Program-made: the position numbers and the translations under genes | Shown: in pieces, positions 1 to 7,994 of the stretch | How the letters are laid out: each line of letters starts with the position of its first letter | Numbering within the stretch: the first letter of the stretch is position 1 | Assembly: GCA_019752535.1 (NCBI GenBank) | Contig: JAIEMA010000019.1 | Span: 157,164-221,163 of the forward strand | Source: Bacteriovoracaceae bacterium | GTDB lineage: Bacteria; Bdellovibrionota; Bacteriovoracia; Bacteriovoracales; Bacteriovoracaceae | Length of the DNA: 64,000 nucleotides | Direction of reading: 5' to 3' | The notes under the pieces: model-generated | Told to the model about the DNA's origin: nothing | Seen by the model: only the letters and a program-made list of their open reading frames with translations | The model's database searches: none

Positions 1-1433
1 AGTGTTGAGAGTTTCTTAATTTCAGATATATCCTCAGCAACCCCTAAATACCCAAGGATTTCTCCCTCAGGATTGCGAATTCCCGTCACACTCAATCTTA
101 CAGGAAAGCGAGAGCCATCTTTTCTAATGTAGGTCCATTCATTGGTATCAGGCAGATTAGTCGCATTGGTTTTTGCAACAAAAGTTTCAAATCCGGGTGT
201 GAGCTCACGACCAAGCTCGAAGCTCACAGATTTAGTATGTTCAACGACTTCATTCAAATCATGAAAAACGGCAGGTGTCAGTTTATCAATCATCTCTTCT
301 TTTTTATAACCAAGCATCTGCTCAGCCGCTTTATTAAAGATAGTGATCACTCCATCAGGCTTGGTTGCAATCATTGAATAGTTCGTTCCATTTAAGACTG
401 CTGTTTGCCAAGATTCAATTTTATCGATTCTTTCTTTGGCAGAGTTATTTTTCATCTGCAGACGATAAGAGTATCGAAGGAAGGCCCCAAAGAAAATGAT
501 TCCTAAAAACTGCGAAACAAAAGTCATCGTATTGATTAAAAGCGGTGAGGTTTGATTATTAACAAGCCCGACTAGTCTCCACACTCTTCCACCGATAAGA
601 ATATCTTTTTTATGAATCGTCTTATTTTCATCATCATGAGCAATCATTTCAAGGATGGGAGTGACCTTATTTTGATCAGAGACGTCATCGAGATTAAATG
701 AGAGGCGAAGATCAGTTCTCTCTTTTAGATAATCCATCACAATTGAAGACAGGATCGGGGCATACGACCAACCCACAAAATGCTTCCTCTTTTCTTCTAA
801 AGTCTCGGGAACATGAGGGACATCATAGATGGGTAGGAAATAAAGAAATCCAAACCCTTTGCCTGAGGCTTGAACAAGTTCAATGGGCGCAGTTAAAACG
901 GGCTTTCCTGTATCTCTTGCAGCGAGGGCTGCCGCTAATCGTCTGGGCTCTGTCGCCACATCTAATCCTTGAGCGGTCGAATTGTTTTCTATCGGCTCAA
1001 TAATTTCAATGACAAAACTTTCCTCATGAGAGCCATTCAGCTTGCGATAATTAAAACTTGGCTTCTGCTTTTTAATCTCGGATAAATAGAAATTTAATTT
1101 TTCACTTTTAACCGGTCTAATAAAACCATATCCAAGGGCACCGGGAAAGTTAGTAAAGAAATGTCTGAATTCGGCATAATTGCGCGCACTTTTTAAACTT
1201 GGGTGATACTGAGAGGCCATCATAAATCCCCCCATGCCTTGAAGTCCATGGACGTATGATTCTACTTTTTCTTGTAAGATGAGTGTGGCGTTTTCAAATG
1301 ATTTTCTCTCCACTGCGTGGAGCTGCTCATTAATAGTATTGCGCATTTTCAAAACGATAATGGACCAAAGAGCCGAACCCAAAACAAAGATGAAAAACAT
1401 GAGAACGAAATTCGAGGAGATTTTTTTTTGCAT
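1..1433 (-). CDS. CHASE-PAS membrane sensor (partial, C-terminus beyond window start)
   Basis: The frame is open from an ATG at 1433 to the window edge, giving about 477 residues of a longer protein. An N-terminal membrane segment (about residues 8-28) is followed by an extracytoplasmic CHASE domain (about 55-250). The typical CHASE C-terminal pattern is visible: GLDVATEP, then ARDTGKPVLTAPI and GFLYFLPIY. A second membrane segment lies near 300-320, and a PAS domain (about 335-475) ends in ILGYLGVAEDISE, a PAC motif. Such proteins usually continue into a histidine kinase or diguanylate cyclase, but that part is outside the window, so the output is unknown. It lies 28 bp downstream of mutY on the same strand. 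Confidence 0.85.
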   Translation of the reverse strand, partial: MQKKISSNFVLMFFIFVLGSALWSIIVLKMRNTINEQLHAVERKSFENATLILQEKVESYVHGLQGMGGFMMASQYHPSLKSARNYAEFRHFFTNFPGALGYGFIRPVKSEKLNFYLSEIKKQKPSFNYRKLNGSHEESFVIEIIEPIENNSTAQGLDVATEPRRLAAALAARDTGKPVLTAPIELVQASGKGFGFLYFLPIYDVPHVPETLEEKRKHFVGWSYAPILSSIVMDYLKERTDLRLSFNLDDVSDQNKVTPILEMIAHDDENKTIHKKDILIGGRVWRLVGLVNNQTSPLLINTMTFVSQFLGIIFFGAFLRYSYRLQMKNNSAKERIDKIESWQTAVLNGTNYSMIATKPDGVITIFNKAAEQMLGYKKEEMIDKLTPAVFHDLNEVVEHTKSVSFELGRELTPGFETFVAKTNATNLPDTNEWTYIRKDGSRFPVRLSVTGIRNPEGEILGYLGVAEDISEIKKLST

Positions 1434-1461
1434 TTAAAGATTATAACTGAGGACCAATAAA

Positions 1462-2496
1462 TTACTTTATTTTTTCAAGGCATTTAAGACTCGAAGTCGA
1501 TAGATGATTAATCTCCTCGCCTTTGAGCCACTCATACTCCCCATTAATTGCGAATGATTTCCACTGCTTTACGGAGAGAGTCAAAATGTAATTTTCAATG
1601 GAGTATTTTGTGATTCCCGTTTTGATAAATGGCAACTTATTAAAATCAATTTCATCTTTTGCTTTTGGGTATTGTTTAAAGTTTTTATCATCGCAAGAAA
1701 TGACAAATGTTGGAATCTCCCATTGTCCTTCCAGCCATTGCCCCTGGCCCTTTTTATAGGCCATGACTCCTTCAGATGTTTTCACAACAATACGAAGCAA
1801 CTTTAACTCATGAGAAACCTTCTTGCTGGCTTCTTCTGAGATGACTGGAATCTGCTTCACTTTATTCGTTTTAAAGGCCTGACACTCTTTTTTGAGGGGA
1901 CAAATCTCACAAGCTGCCTTTTTTGACTGACAAATTGTTCGCCCTAAATCCATCAACGCTTCATTGAGTTCACGGAATGATAAATGTCGTTGAGGAATAA
2001 TTTTTTTCTCCAAAAAAAGCTGAAGAATTTGCTTTTGAAGTCTTGGGCCTTTAGGAGTTTCTATCCCATAAATACGGGCCAGCACTCTCTCAAGATTTGC
2101 ATCGACGGCCAGAGCAGGTTTGTCGTAGCCGATACCTACAATTGCATTCGCTGTATAGGGGCCAATTCCATTGATCTTGAGGAGTAGATCGAGGTCACAG
2201 GGTATTTCATCCTCGTAATCGCTCACGATGATCTCTGCAATCTTTTTTAAATTTTTAGCTCTTCTGTAATAGCCCAGGCCTTTCCACGCCAGCAGCATTT
2301 CCTCATCGCTCATCCGTGCAATTGCACTGAGAGTAGGATATTTTGTGATAAATCTCTCAAAGTGATTGATGACTGTTGAAACGGTAGTCTGTTGGAGCAT
2401 GATTTCTGAAACGAGGGTTCCATAAACAGAGCGTTTTCTTCTCCAAGGAAGATCACTGAATTCTTTTTTTGACCAGGAAATGAGATTTGCCCACAT
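1462..2496 (-). CDS. mutY: A/G-specific adenine DNA glycosylase MutY
   Basis: This base-excision repair enzyme removes adenine mispaired with 8-oxoguanine. The catalytic Glu is in SEIMLQQT (about residue 30). A helix-hairpin-helix reads KINGIGPYTA, and the catalytic Asp is in AVDANLERV. Four cysteines (C-x6-C-x2-C-x5-C, about 188-204) form the [4Fe-4S] site. The C-terminal 110 residues resemble the NUDIX-like 8-oxoG recognition domain. At 344 residues it has the usual length. The ATG is preceded by AAAGG only 2 bp away, a weak ribosome site. It sits 17 bp after the secreted vWA-like gene, probably in the same transcript. Confidence 0.95.
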   Translation of the reverse strand: MWANLISWSKKEFSDLPWRRKRSVYGTLVSEIMLQQTTVSTVINHFERFITKYPTLSAIARMSDEEMLLAWKGLGYYRRAKNLKKIAEIIVSDYEDEIPCDLDLLLKINGIGPYTANAIVGIGYDKPALAVDANLERVLARIYGIETPKGPRLQKQILQLFLEKKIIPQRHLSFRELNEALMDLGRTICQSKKAACEICPLKKECQAFKTNKVKQIPVISEEASKKVSHELKLLRIVVKTSEGVMAYKKGQGQWLEGQWEIPTFVISCDDKNFKQYPKAKDEIDFNKLPFIKTGITKYSIENYILTLSVKQWKSFAINGEYEWLKGEEINHLSTSSLKCLEKIK

Positions 2497-2513
2497 AGCC
2501 TTTGATGCTATTT

Positions 2514-3278
2514 TTAGTTACACGCCTTGGCCAGCTCTGGAGTGAGGTCTAGCATTTGTGTAGCTGGAAAAGTTCCTCGATCACCTCGAATCTTGGCATG
2601 TTTTGACTCGAAGTACTTCGCAAGCTCGGCCTGATACTCATATACATCCGTAATAATCACAATTTTCTTGGCCGTGGACTCCTCCATCCATTCAACCATC
2701 TTTTTTTCGTCATTGAGTCCCTGATTCACACAGGCTTCCTGAGGCGAATTGATTCCACGCAATTGTGTATTAAACCCCTTAATCAAGGGGGGATTTTTCT
2801 CGCAAAGGCTAAGAAGTTTTTTAACCATCTCCCCCCTCTGGCAAAGAGCGGAGCCTAAGGCAGGGTCGATCGCACGCAGTGAGGAGCTGGTATCAATCCA
2901 AATCTCAAAATCACTTCCATTTGAAGATTGTTTATTGACTTGAGCTTTTCCACAAAAAATATCAAAAGCATATTTGGCATCACAGTTAACCAAACTGCGA
3001 TCCACGCTGGTTGATGTGGGAAGCTGTGGCAAGCCGGAATCAATCTTAAAGACTTCTTCTTCTCTTTTCTTTGGGACATTTTTTTCGTACAAGCCCACTT
3101 CCGGATCAAAACAAAAATCGCCAATCTGCTCACAGGCAGCCGCCAGCTTTACTCCCTCAAGAGCAGGCCGAGAGAAATGATTAAGAAAACTTGAAGCAGG
3201 TGGTGTCAGAAACCACACCTCAATTTCACCTGGAGAGGCATGCGTAAGAAATGAAAAAAATAAAACAACGAGGAACAT
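2514..3278 (-). CDS. secreted protein with possible von Willebrand A (MIDAS) motif
   Basis: I do not recognise this 254-residue family. An N-terminal signal peptide (MFLVVLFFSFLTHAS, cleaved near residue 15) points to export. Around residue 130 the segment IWIDTSSSLRAID fits a DxSxS metal-ion-dependent adhesion motif, and KKIVIITDVYEY (about 203-214) looks like a later Rossmann strand of a vWA fold. Seven or more cysteines suggest disulphides. Its ATG overlaps the TAA of the upstream XRE regulator by one base (TAATG), so the two are translationally coupled. The vWA assignment rests on one motif and a strand pattern. Confidence 0.6.
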   Translation of the reverse strand: MFLVVLFFSFLTHASPGEIEVWFLTPPASSFLNHFSRPALEGVKLAAACEQIGDFCFDPEVGLYEKNVPKKREEEVFKIDSGLPQLPTSTSVDRSLVNCDAKYAFDIFCGKAQVNKQSSNGSDFEIWIDTSSSLRAIDPALGSALCQRGEMVKKLLSLCEKNPPLIKGFNTQLRGINSPQEACVNQGLNDEKKMVEWMEESTAKKIVIITDVYEYQAELAKYFESKHAKIRGDRGTFPATQMLDLTPELAKACN

Positions 3279-3877
3279 TAAAAATCCACATTCCGTTGTC
3301 TGACATATCTAAAGATGGCATCTCCTAAATCCACAATGAGATCTCTGTCCGCAATTCCAAGATCAAGGAAGTCTGTGATGTAGGCTTTCTGTCTAGGAGA
3401 GAGTGTTTGAAGTTTCTCTCTGATACTCAGCTCGGCAGGTCTTGAGGGCTTTGGAGTTGTTTGCTCACCAAAAGAGATGTTTTGCTTCTTTCCACCAATA
3501 TTGATTGAAGCTGTCGTTTTGGTTTTTGTTCTCTCATCATCAAGGCCTGAAGCGAGCTCCTCTTCAGGAAGAGTGGCCTCAGCTTTATTATTCATTTGCT
3601 CTTTATAAAAAAGGACCAACCTTTTAAAAGTATCGGTTGAGTCTTCAGCAATTCCATCTATCACTTCATGAAGCGGAATATTTAATGTCGCCATGATGTT
3701 AGCGACGAGCTGCTCGTCAACATTCGCCGTTTTGAGATTAAGAAATCGCGACATCGTTGAGATACCAACGCCTGTCATCTCTGAGAGATCCTTTTGAGTG
3801 AGACCGCCTCTCAGTTGCATATACTTTCGTACGACTGCGAGAAAGTTTTCTAAGAAATCAGCGCTAAAGTTAATCAT
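3278..3877 (-). CDS. XRE-family helix-turn-helix regulator
   Basis: A 199-residue DNA-binding protein. Residues 12-65 form a Cro/C1-type HTH, with LTQKDLSEMTGVGISTMSRF as the Q-x3-E-x8-S recognition pattern. The middle is low-complexity and charged. The C-terminal 50 residues (LSPRQKAYITDFLDLGIADR) form a second helical domain. I chose the ATG at 3877 because GGAGG lies 5-6 bp before it; the longer open frame up to 4006 has no such site. Its 3' end is coupled to the secreted vWA-like gene. Inverted repeats in the divergent intergenic region are plausible self-operators. Target genes are unknown. Confidence 0.85.
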   Translation of the reverse strand: MINFSADFLENFLAVVRKYMQLRGGLTQKDLSEMTGVGISTMSRFLNLKTANVDEQLVANIMATLNIPLHEVIDGIAEDSTDTFKRLVLFYKEQMNNKAEATLPEEELASGLDDERTKTKTTASINIGGKKQNISFGEQTTPKPSRPAELSIREKLQTLSPRQKAYITDFLDLGIADRDLIVDLGDAIFRYVRQRNVDF

Positions 3878-3907
3878 AAGGCCCTCCAGGCCAAGGTATC
3901 CGTTGCA

Positions 3908-3956
3908 ACCCCTCGCATTCCTTATCGGAATGAAAGAAAATTGCATTAAGCAATTT
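3908..3956. promoter_or_regulatory. two inverted repeats in XRE/pentapeptide intergenic region
   Basis: ATTCC-TTATC-GGAAT at about 3917-3931 and TTGC-ATTAA-GCAA at about 3940-3952 are two short perfect dyads between divergently transcribed genes. Their place next to an XRE gene makes them candidate operators. This is inference from position and symmetry only. Confidence 0.4.
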
Positions 3957-3962
3957 TTTGCA

Positions 3963-3991
3963 TTGACGCGGCACCCAAAATGACATACGAT
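3963..3991 (+). promoter_or_regulatory. sigma70-type promoter for the pentapeptide-repeat gene
   Basis: TTGACG, a 17 bp spacer and TACGAT lie 45 bp upstream of the ATG at 4036. The -35 box matches 5 of 6 consensus bases. Confidence 0.55.
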
Positions 3992-4035
3992 TGCAGTCAG
4001 GAACACGCAAGACCCAATAAACGGGGGAGAAAGTT

Positions 4036-4482
4036 ATGCGCACCGTGATCAAAAGACTTGAAATCACTCACTTTGAGCAGCTTCAGTTGATCCAGGACGA
4101 ACAATTGAGCTCTCTCACTATCGCCAATCAAAGCCTTGCAGGCTCCACTGTACAATCAAGTACTTACACCTCAGTGGCTTTCTCCTCTTGTGTGTTTTAC
4201 GGTTGCACGTTTAAGTCAGTTACGTTCAAAAATTGCACATTCAATGGATGCAATTTCGAATTCTCTCATATGTATGACTGCCATTTTGAAAATTGCAGCT
4301 TTATCGATTGCCACTGGATGGCTTCAACGACTCGCCAATCTCATTTTGTAGACTGCGAGCTCGATCACACTTTGTCTTCAATGACTGAAGCTCATAATAA
4401 TGTTTTGCATTTCACATTCGCTGAAACTGAAAGAGCGAAAGAAGTTCACTCCATGCTCGCGGCCGCTTTTGTGGCAGCCTAA
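4036..4482 (+). CDS. pentapeptide-repeat protein
   Basis: This 148-residue protein has a central block (about residues 48-95) of A/C-[D/N/F]-[L/F]-x-x pentapeptide repeats. It is unusually cysteine-rich (CVFYG CTFKS VTFKN CTFNG CNFEF, then CHFEN CSFID), predicting a short right-handed quadrilateral beta-helix. There is no signal peptide, so it is probably cytosolic. GGGGGAGA lies 6 bp before the ATG. Some pentapeptide proteins bind DNA gyrase and others are scaffolds; nothing here tells which. It diverges from the XRE regulator, which may control it. Confidence 0.85.
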   Translation: MRTVIKRLEITHFEQLQLIQDEQLSSLTIANQSLAGSTVQSSTYTSVAFSSCVFYGCTFKSVTFKNCTFNGCNFEFSHMYDCHFENCSFIDCHWMASTTRQSHFVDCELDHTLSSMTEAHNNVLHFTFAETERAKEVHSMLAAAFVAA

Positions 4483-4539
4483 AAGATCTCGTACTGAGGG
4501 AAGCCACCCAAACCCAATATACCCAATGGCTTTCCTTTC

Positions 4540-4582
4540 ACGCCTCGAAGAAGAATTTCTCTCCCCATCTTCTTCGAGGTGT
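4540..4582 (+). other. 15-bp hairpin downstream of the pentapeptide gene
   Basis: The arms 4540-4554 and 4568-4582 pair over 15 positions with one G-U, with a 13-nt loop. No U-run follows, so it is not a standard terminator. It could block 3' exonucleases or start the structured region that follows. A TATATA sequence immediately after it (about 4584) could be a -10 box for a separate RNA. Confidence 0.45.
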
Positions 4583-4598
4583 CTATATAGACCCTAAT

Positions 4599-4673
4599 CT
4601 TGTGAAGTCGCACTCCCCTCGACGACACAAGTCTAAACCCCTCCGGGTGGGTTGAATCACCCGGAGGTTTTTT
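4599..4673 (+). ncRNA. candidate structured leader or small RNA ending in an intrinsic terminator
   Basis: Two hairpins follow each other. CTTGTG..CACAAG (4599-4631) has a nested GTCG/CGAC. A perfect 10-bp GC-rich stem (4640-4649 with 4658-4667) is then followed by six T. The second is a textbook rho-independent terminator. It ends only 14 bp before a small ORF whose Shine-Dalgarno begins straight after the T-run. It may end a small RNA, or act as an attenuator whose read-through expresses the peptide. Confidence 0.5.
4640..4673 (+). terminator. rho-independent terminator
   Basis: A perfect 10-bp stem with an 8-nt loop is followed by TTTTTT. It could close the pentapeptide-gene transcript or a separate short RNA. 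Confidence 0.8.
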
Positions 4674-4687
4674 AAAAAGGAGATTGT

Positions 4688-4768
4688 ATGGGACTCGGTG
4701 CACTTGTAACTTACACCTTGGCCATGATCGCTACATTTGGACTGATAATTTCGATGTATTCTCACTAA
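4688..4768 (+). CDS. 26-residue hydrophobic small membrane peptide
   Basis: The ORF reads MGLGALVTYTLAM then IATFGLIISMYSH and stops with TAA. Residues 3-23 are hydrophobic enough for a single membrane helix. A strong ribosome site (AAGGAG, 7 bp before the ATG) supports translation. Its position directly after a terminator stem suggests expression by read-through or anti-termination. No family is recognised. A type I toxin, a small regulatory membrane protein or a spurious ORF are all possible; the good ribosome site argues against chance. Confidence 0.5.
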   Translation: MGLGALVTYTLAMIATFGLIISMYSH

Positions 4769-4785
4769 AGGCAGGGAGGCTTTCA

Positions 4786-4803
4786 AAACCCAAGGATGGG
4801 TTT
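4786..4803 (-). terminator. short hairpin at the desaturase stop codon
   Basis: AAACCCA-AGGA-TGGGTTT is a 7-bp dyad overlapping the desaturase stop. It has a modest T-run on either side, so it may be a weak bidirectional terminator between the small peptide gene and the lipid operon. Confidence 0.4.
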
Positions 4804-5833
4804 ATCTTTTGACTAGCTGATACTTCCCCTGACTGACCTCTTTCAACCGAGTCGCACTCCAACTCTCACTCATCGTTCTCATTGACCATTTTTTCTCTTT
4901 CACAAGCTCCGGCGCATGGGAGCGAATAGACTCTGTGGCCGCTTTTAGGTGATACCAAGGAATAGAAGGAATCACATGATGAGGTAGGTGAATGTTAATA
5001 TCAAGCCACATCCACTCCATCCAACGAGGAAAACGCACGTTAAATGTTCCATCGACTTGAGCGGCAAAAGGCTCGTAAGAATTTTTATCAAATACAGGCG
5101 ACCCCTCATGTGAGTGATGCATAAATGTCAGAAGCGCTCCGAAAGTGGTACCGACAATAGCAGGCAGCACATACATAATCACAAACTTCTGAGGTCCTAG
5201 GACTGAATAATAAGAACTCAAAAGATAAATCACCGCACTGATAGAAAGTATCGAGTGCAGATAAACTTTAAACTTATCCCCAGCTTTCAAATCCATTTGG
5301 GGAATTAAGAATCCAAAAAAACCACGTTTGAGCATACCCACCCAAAACCCCACGAAAAGTCCTATCGGTGAGCCTGGGCCAATTCGAACTGCTAACTTTT
5401 CATACCAAGGAGGATTTTCATTTTCGCGATAAAGAAGCTCCGGCCAATCTGGATCCATCTTTCTTATTTGTGTCTGACGGTGATGAAAATCATGAGCGGC
5501 ACGCCAAGCATAAAATCCATTCATAATCGGAAGGTGACAAAGAGTTCCTACGACATCATTGACCCATCTCTTTTTTGAGAAAGCATAATGACCACAATCA
5601 TGACCTAAAACAAAGATTCCAACGAAAGCCAAACCGGCCATAAATATCAATGGAATTTTCACAATCCACCACAAAGCCCCCTCTGGCACAATCCAAAGGG
5701 CAAATTGCGTTATAATCACCATCGAGATCACTCTTATAAAAGTTAACCAGGCCATCGTCGGTACCTGAACTCTTTGAGAGGCGGGAATCGTTTTAGCGAC
5801 TTCAGAAATTGTCTTCAAAGCTTTGTTCCCCAC
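4802..5833 (-). CDS. membrane fatty acid desaturase
   Basis: A 343-residue integral membrane di-iron desaturase of the FA_desaturase family, probably an acyl-lipid desaturase. The three histidine boxes are HDCGH (about 81-85), HDFHH (about 117-121) and HLPHH (about 285-289), with further HHSHE. The spacing and the GHDCGHYAFS box resemble omega-6/delta-12 desaturases. Four or more membrane helices flank the boxes. The start is GTG at 5833, inside the 3' end of the upstream hydroxylase gene (19-bp overlap), and has no clear ribosome site, so translation is probably coupled. It is the last gene of a four-gene minus-strand lipid operon. The substrate cannot be read from sequence. Confidence 0.9.
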   Translation of the reverse strand: MGNKALKTISEVAKTIPASQRVQVPTMAWLTFIRVISMVIITQFALWIVPEGALWWIVKIPLIFMAGLAFVGIFVLGHDCGHYAFSKKRWVNDVVGTLCHLPIMNGFYAWRAAHDFHHRQTQIRKMDPDWPELLYRENENPPWYEKLAVRIGPGSPIGLFVGFWVGMLKRGFFGFLIPQMDLKAGDKFKVYLHSILSISAVIYLLSSYYSVLGPQKFVIMYVLPAIVGTTFGALLTFMHHSHEGSPVFDKNSYEPFAAQVDGTFNVRFPRWMEWMWLDINIHLPHHVIPSIPWYHLKAATESIRSHAPELVKEKKWSMRTMSESWSATRLKEVSQGKYQLVKR

Positions 5834-6450
5834 AGATAATCTTGCGTCGGTTCAACTATACCAAAGTTTCTCGCATCTTTGAATTTTGGATGATGATGAC
5901 CTCTATGATGCCTCTTCATTTTGCGAGCCCAACCAAACGTCATAACCATGTGCTTATCTGAAAGATGCTCAATCCAATGGATCAGTTCATAGAGTCCATA
6001 CCAGACGGTAAGAGCAAAAATGAAATGAGGAACAAAGACTGGAGGGAAGAGATGAGAGAGAGCCCATGTGATGAAAGGGAGATACAGTACAAAATAAATA
6101 AGCTGAATCCATGGTGGCATCAAGAGCATGTATACATCATTTAATTCATCGTACTCCATGTTCTCTGATTGATAAAAGGTATGGTGCCAATGATGCATTT
6201 TATGCGCCCATGCAAAACCAGGAACAATTCTGTGAAGCATAAAACGATGAAGAAAATAAAGAAAAGTGCTGGCCCAAAATATAGAAAGAAATATCCACAA
6301 TGGAGAGAGCCAACTCCACTCAATATATTTAGCAGAAATAGAAATAGAGGCAACTTCAAAAGCAGAGAATATCAAAAGATGAATTTTAGCTGAATAATAC
6401 TTCGGTATCACTTTTTGTCTAAAGTTTTTTCGGTAGCGTTCTAAATTCAT
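5815..6450 (-). CDS. fatty acid hydroxylase superfamily protein (carotenoid/sterol hydroxylase-like)
   Basis: A 211-residue membrane protein of the FA_hydroxylase superfamily. Its histidine clusters are HRFMLH (about 68-73), HKMHHWHH (about 83-90), HWIEHLSDKH and KRHHRGHHHP (about 178-187), the di-iron ligands. Two to four membrane helices lie between them. The family inserts oxygen into or desaturates lipids, sterols and carotenoids. Its ATG lies 2 bp after the lipase-like gene, and its 3' end overlaps the desaturase. It has no cytochrome b5 domain, so the electron donor must come from elsewhere. Confidence 0.85.
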   Translation of the reverse strand: MNLERYRKNFRQKVIPKYYSAKIHLLIFSAFEVASISISAKYIEWSWLSPLWIFLSIFWASTFLYFLHRFMLHRIVPGFAWAHKMHHWHHTFYQSENMEYDELNDVYMLLMPPWIQLIYFVLYLPFITWALSHLFPPVFVPHFIFALTVWYGLYELIHWIEHLSDKHMVMTFGWARKMKRHHRGHHHPKFKDARNFGIVEPTQDYLWGTKL

Positions 6451-6452
6451 AC

Positions 6453-7229
6453 TTAAGCCAAAGTCATGAGTTGCTCAAGAACATTAGCCTTAAACAGATA
6501 GCTTTCATTTGAAATTTGCTTTGAGGTAAAGAGATCCGAGTGATCCATGGGAATTGTCACTTCTTTTACTTTAAAGCCTGGCATCTCTTGATCTCTTAAG
6601 GCGAGAAGACCATCGGTATGATCTCCCCCTTGCCATAAAATTTGATGAGAGAGCTTGAGAATCCATGCGACTTTATCAATTTCAAACTTTGCGGCTTTAA
6701 CTGTCACAATTTTCTCTTCAATTAAGTGCCGCAGATCTACTCTGGTTTCAGCTAAATTTTCAAAATGAGAAGTGTAAGCATCTTTTTTTAATGACCTAAG
6801 TCCTGGCCACACAAGGCTTCCGGCCCTAAATGCACGATTGAGTACCTTACTCATTTTCACACCAGGACGCTTTTCAGTTATAGTGGCGCCTTTAAAGGGT
6901 GGCTGGACACAAAAAACTCTCTGAACAGACTGTGAAAACAGAGCCGGATTTTCAATGAGTCCTAAAACCGCTTCGATGCATCCCTTACTATGGCAAAACA
7001 GAATAATAGGCTTATTATTTGTGTTCCATAATTTTTCAATTTTTGAATTCAACTCGGCGACATTAGCCTCAGCTGTTTTAAATGAGTGAGGAAAAAAGAT
7101 TTTAACATGATTAGCTCCTTGATCTTTAAGAAGCTTTTCAGTCTCTTTGAAATAGGAAGCCACAAAAGGAAGGGACAGGAATTCACCCAGAATGCCGCCC
7201 ACAAAGAGATATTGGTATTGATCAAGCAT
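6453..7229 (-). CDS. alpha/beta hydrolase, lipase-like
   Basis: About 258 residues. The nucleophile elbow ILFCHSKGC carries the Ser, and a later Asp (GGDHTDGLL) and His (PMDHSDLF) complete a plausible triad like that of triacylglycerol-lipase-type hydrolases. There is no signal peptide, so it is likely cytosolic or at the inner membrane face. I prefer the ATG at 7229, where ATGCTTGA overlaps the upstream stop. An alternative ATG at 7250 has AAGG directly abutting it. It lies between two hydroxylase genes, so deacylation of the lipid they modify is the natural guess. Confidence 0.75.
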   Translation of the reverse strand: MLDQYQYLFVGGILGEFLSLPFVASYFKETEKLLKDQGANHVKIFFPHSFKTAEANVAELNSKIEKLWNTNNKPIILFCHSKGCIEAVLGLIENPALFSQSVQRVFCVQPPFKGATITEKRPGVKMSKVLNRAFRAGSLVWPGLRSLKKDAYTSHFENLAETRVDLRHLIEEKIVTVKAAKFEIDKVAWILKLSHQILWQGGDHTDGLLALRDQEMPGFKVKEVTIPMDHSDLFTSKQISNESYLFKANVLEQLMTLA

Positions 7230-7899
7230 GTTCGATGTCAATTCTCTCATCCTTGGCCGTGATCATTGTTGCTTGAGCTTTTAAACTCATCGAGTATTTT
7301 TTGTACCCTTCATCATAGGTCCCAAGAAGAATATCCCAAAGAGCATTTGAGTTTCCAAAATTTTTGTCTGGACGCTTTTCATGATGAAAAAAGTGATACT
7401 GCTGAATCCAACCTAAATAACCCCCATCAAAAACTTTATAATGAAGCAAGAAATGAACCCATTCATAAAAATAATATGTACCAATCGTGCCAAGACCAAA
7501 CTGAGCGGTCATGGAAAGACTTTGAGTCATAAGCCACATCGGAAAAAGCACTACTGGTGCAATCAAATACACCATGAAAAACCCGGCATTATAGACTCTT
7601 CGATCTGACATATCGATGTGATGATAAAGATGAAATGATCCAAAAAAATCATGCATCCACTTAAAAGGATATTTACTGTGATAGCCCCAACGGTGAATAG
7701 CGTACTCAAGAAAGGTCCACCACAAAACACCAAGAGAGACAAAAATGGATGTACTTAATATTGTCGAAGATCCAAAATTTGAGATTGAAACCAAATACCA
7801 AACTAAAGGAAGTATCATCACAAGAAGATGAACTGGGTTTCTAGAAGCAAAGTACTTAATAAGCCACGGGTGCTTTTCGACAGTAAATTGAGATTTCAT
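7222..7899 (-). CDS. fatty acid hydroxylase superfamily protein (fatty-acid 2-hydroxylase-like)
   Basis: A 225-residue protein with four to five membrane helices and the di-iron histidine pattern EYAIHRWGYH, FHLYHHIDM, EWVHFLLHY and QYHFFHHEK. The C-terminal QQYHFFHHE..DKNFGNSNALWDILLGT is typical of the family, including enzymes that alpha-hydroxylate sphingolipid acyl chains. It is the first gene of the minus-strand lipid operon and diverges from another hydroxylase-superfamily gene 95 bp away. The substrate is unknown. It is probably an inner membrane enzyme needing oxygen. Confidence 0.85.
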   Translation of the reverse strand: MKSQFTVEKHPWLIKYFASRNPVHLLVMILPLVWYLVSISNFGSSTILSTSIFVSLGVLWWTFLEYAIHRWGYHSKYPFKWMHDFFGSFHLYHHIDMSDRRVYNAGFFMVYLIAPVVLFPMWLMTQSLSMTAQFGLGTIGTYYFYEWVHFLLHYKVFDGGYLGWIQQYHFFHHEKRPDKNFGNSNALWDILLGTYDEGYKKYSMSLKAQATMITAKDERIDIEHA

Positions 7900-7994
7900 C
7901 CTTAAATGATAGCCAGGAATACATTCTCCATGGGGATAAGTGTAATATTTTCAATATTAAGGAGATCTAGGGCCTTCTCCCTTACACTCATTCT

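Noticed and set aside
698..1003. 101-codon plus-strand ORF at the window start
   Set aside because: It is antisense to the CHASE domain of the partial sensor gene, which is open and coherent on the minus strand.
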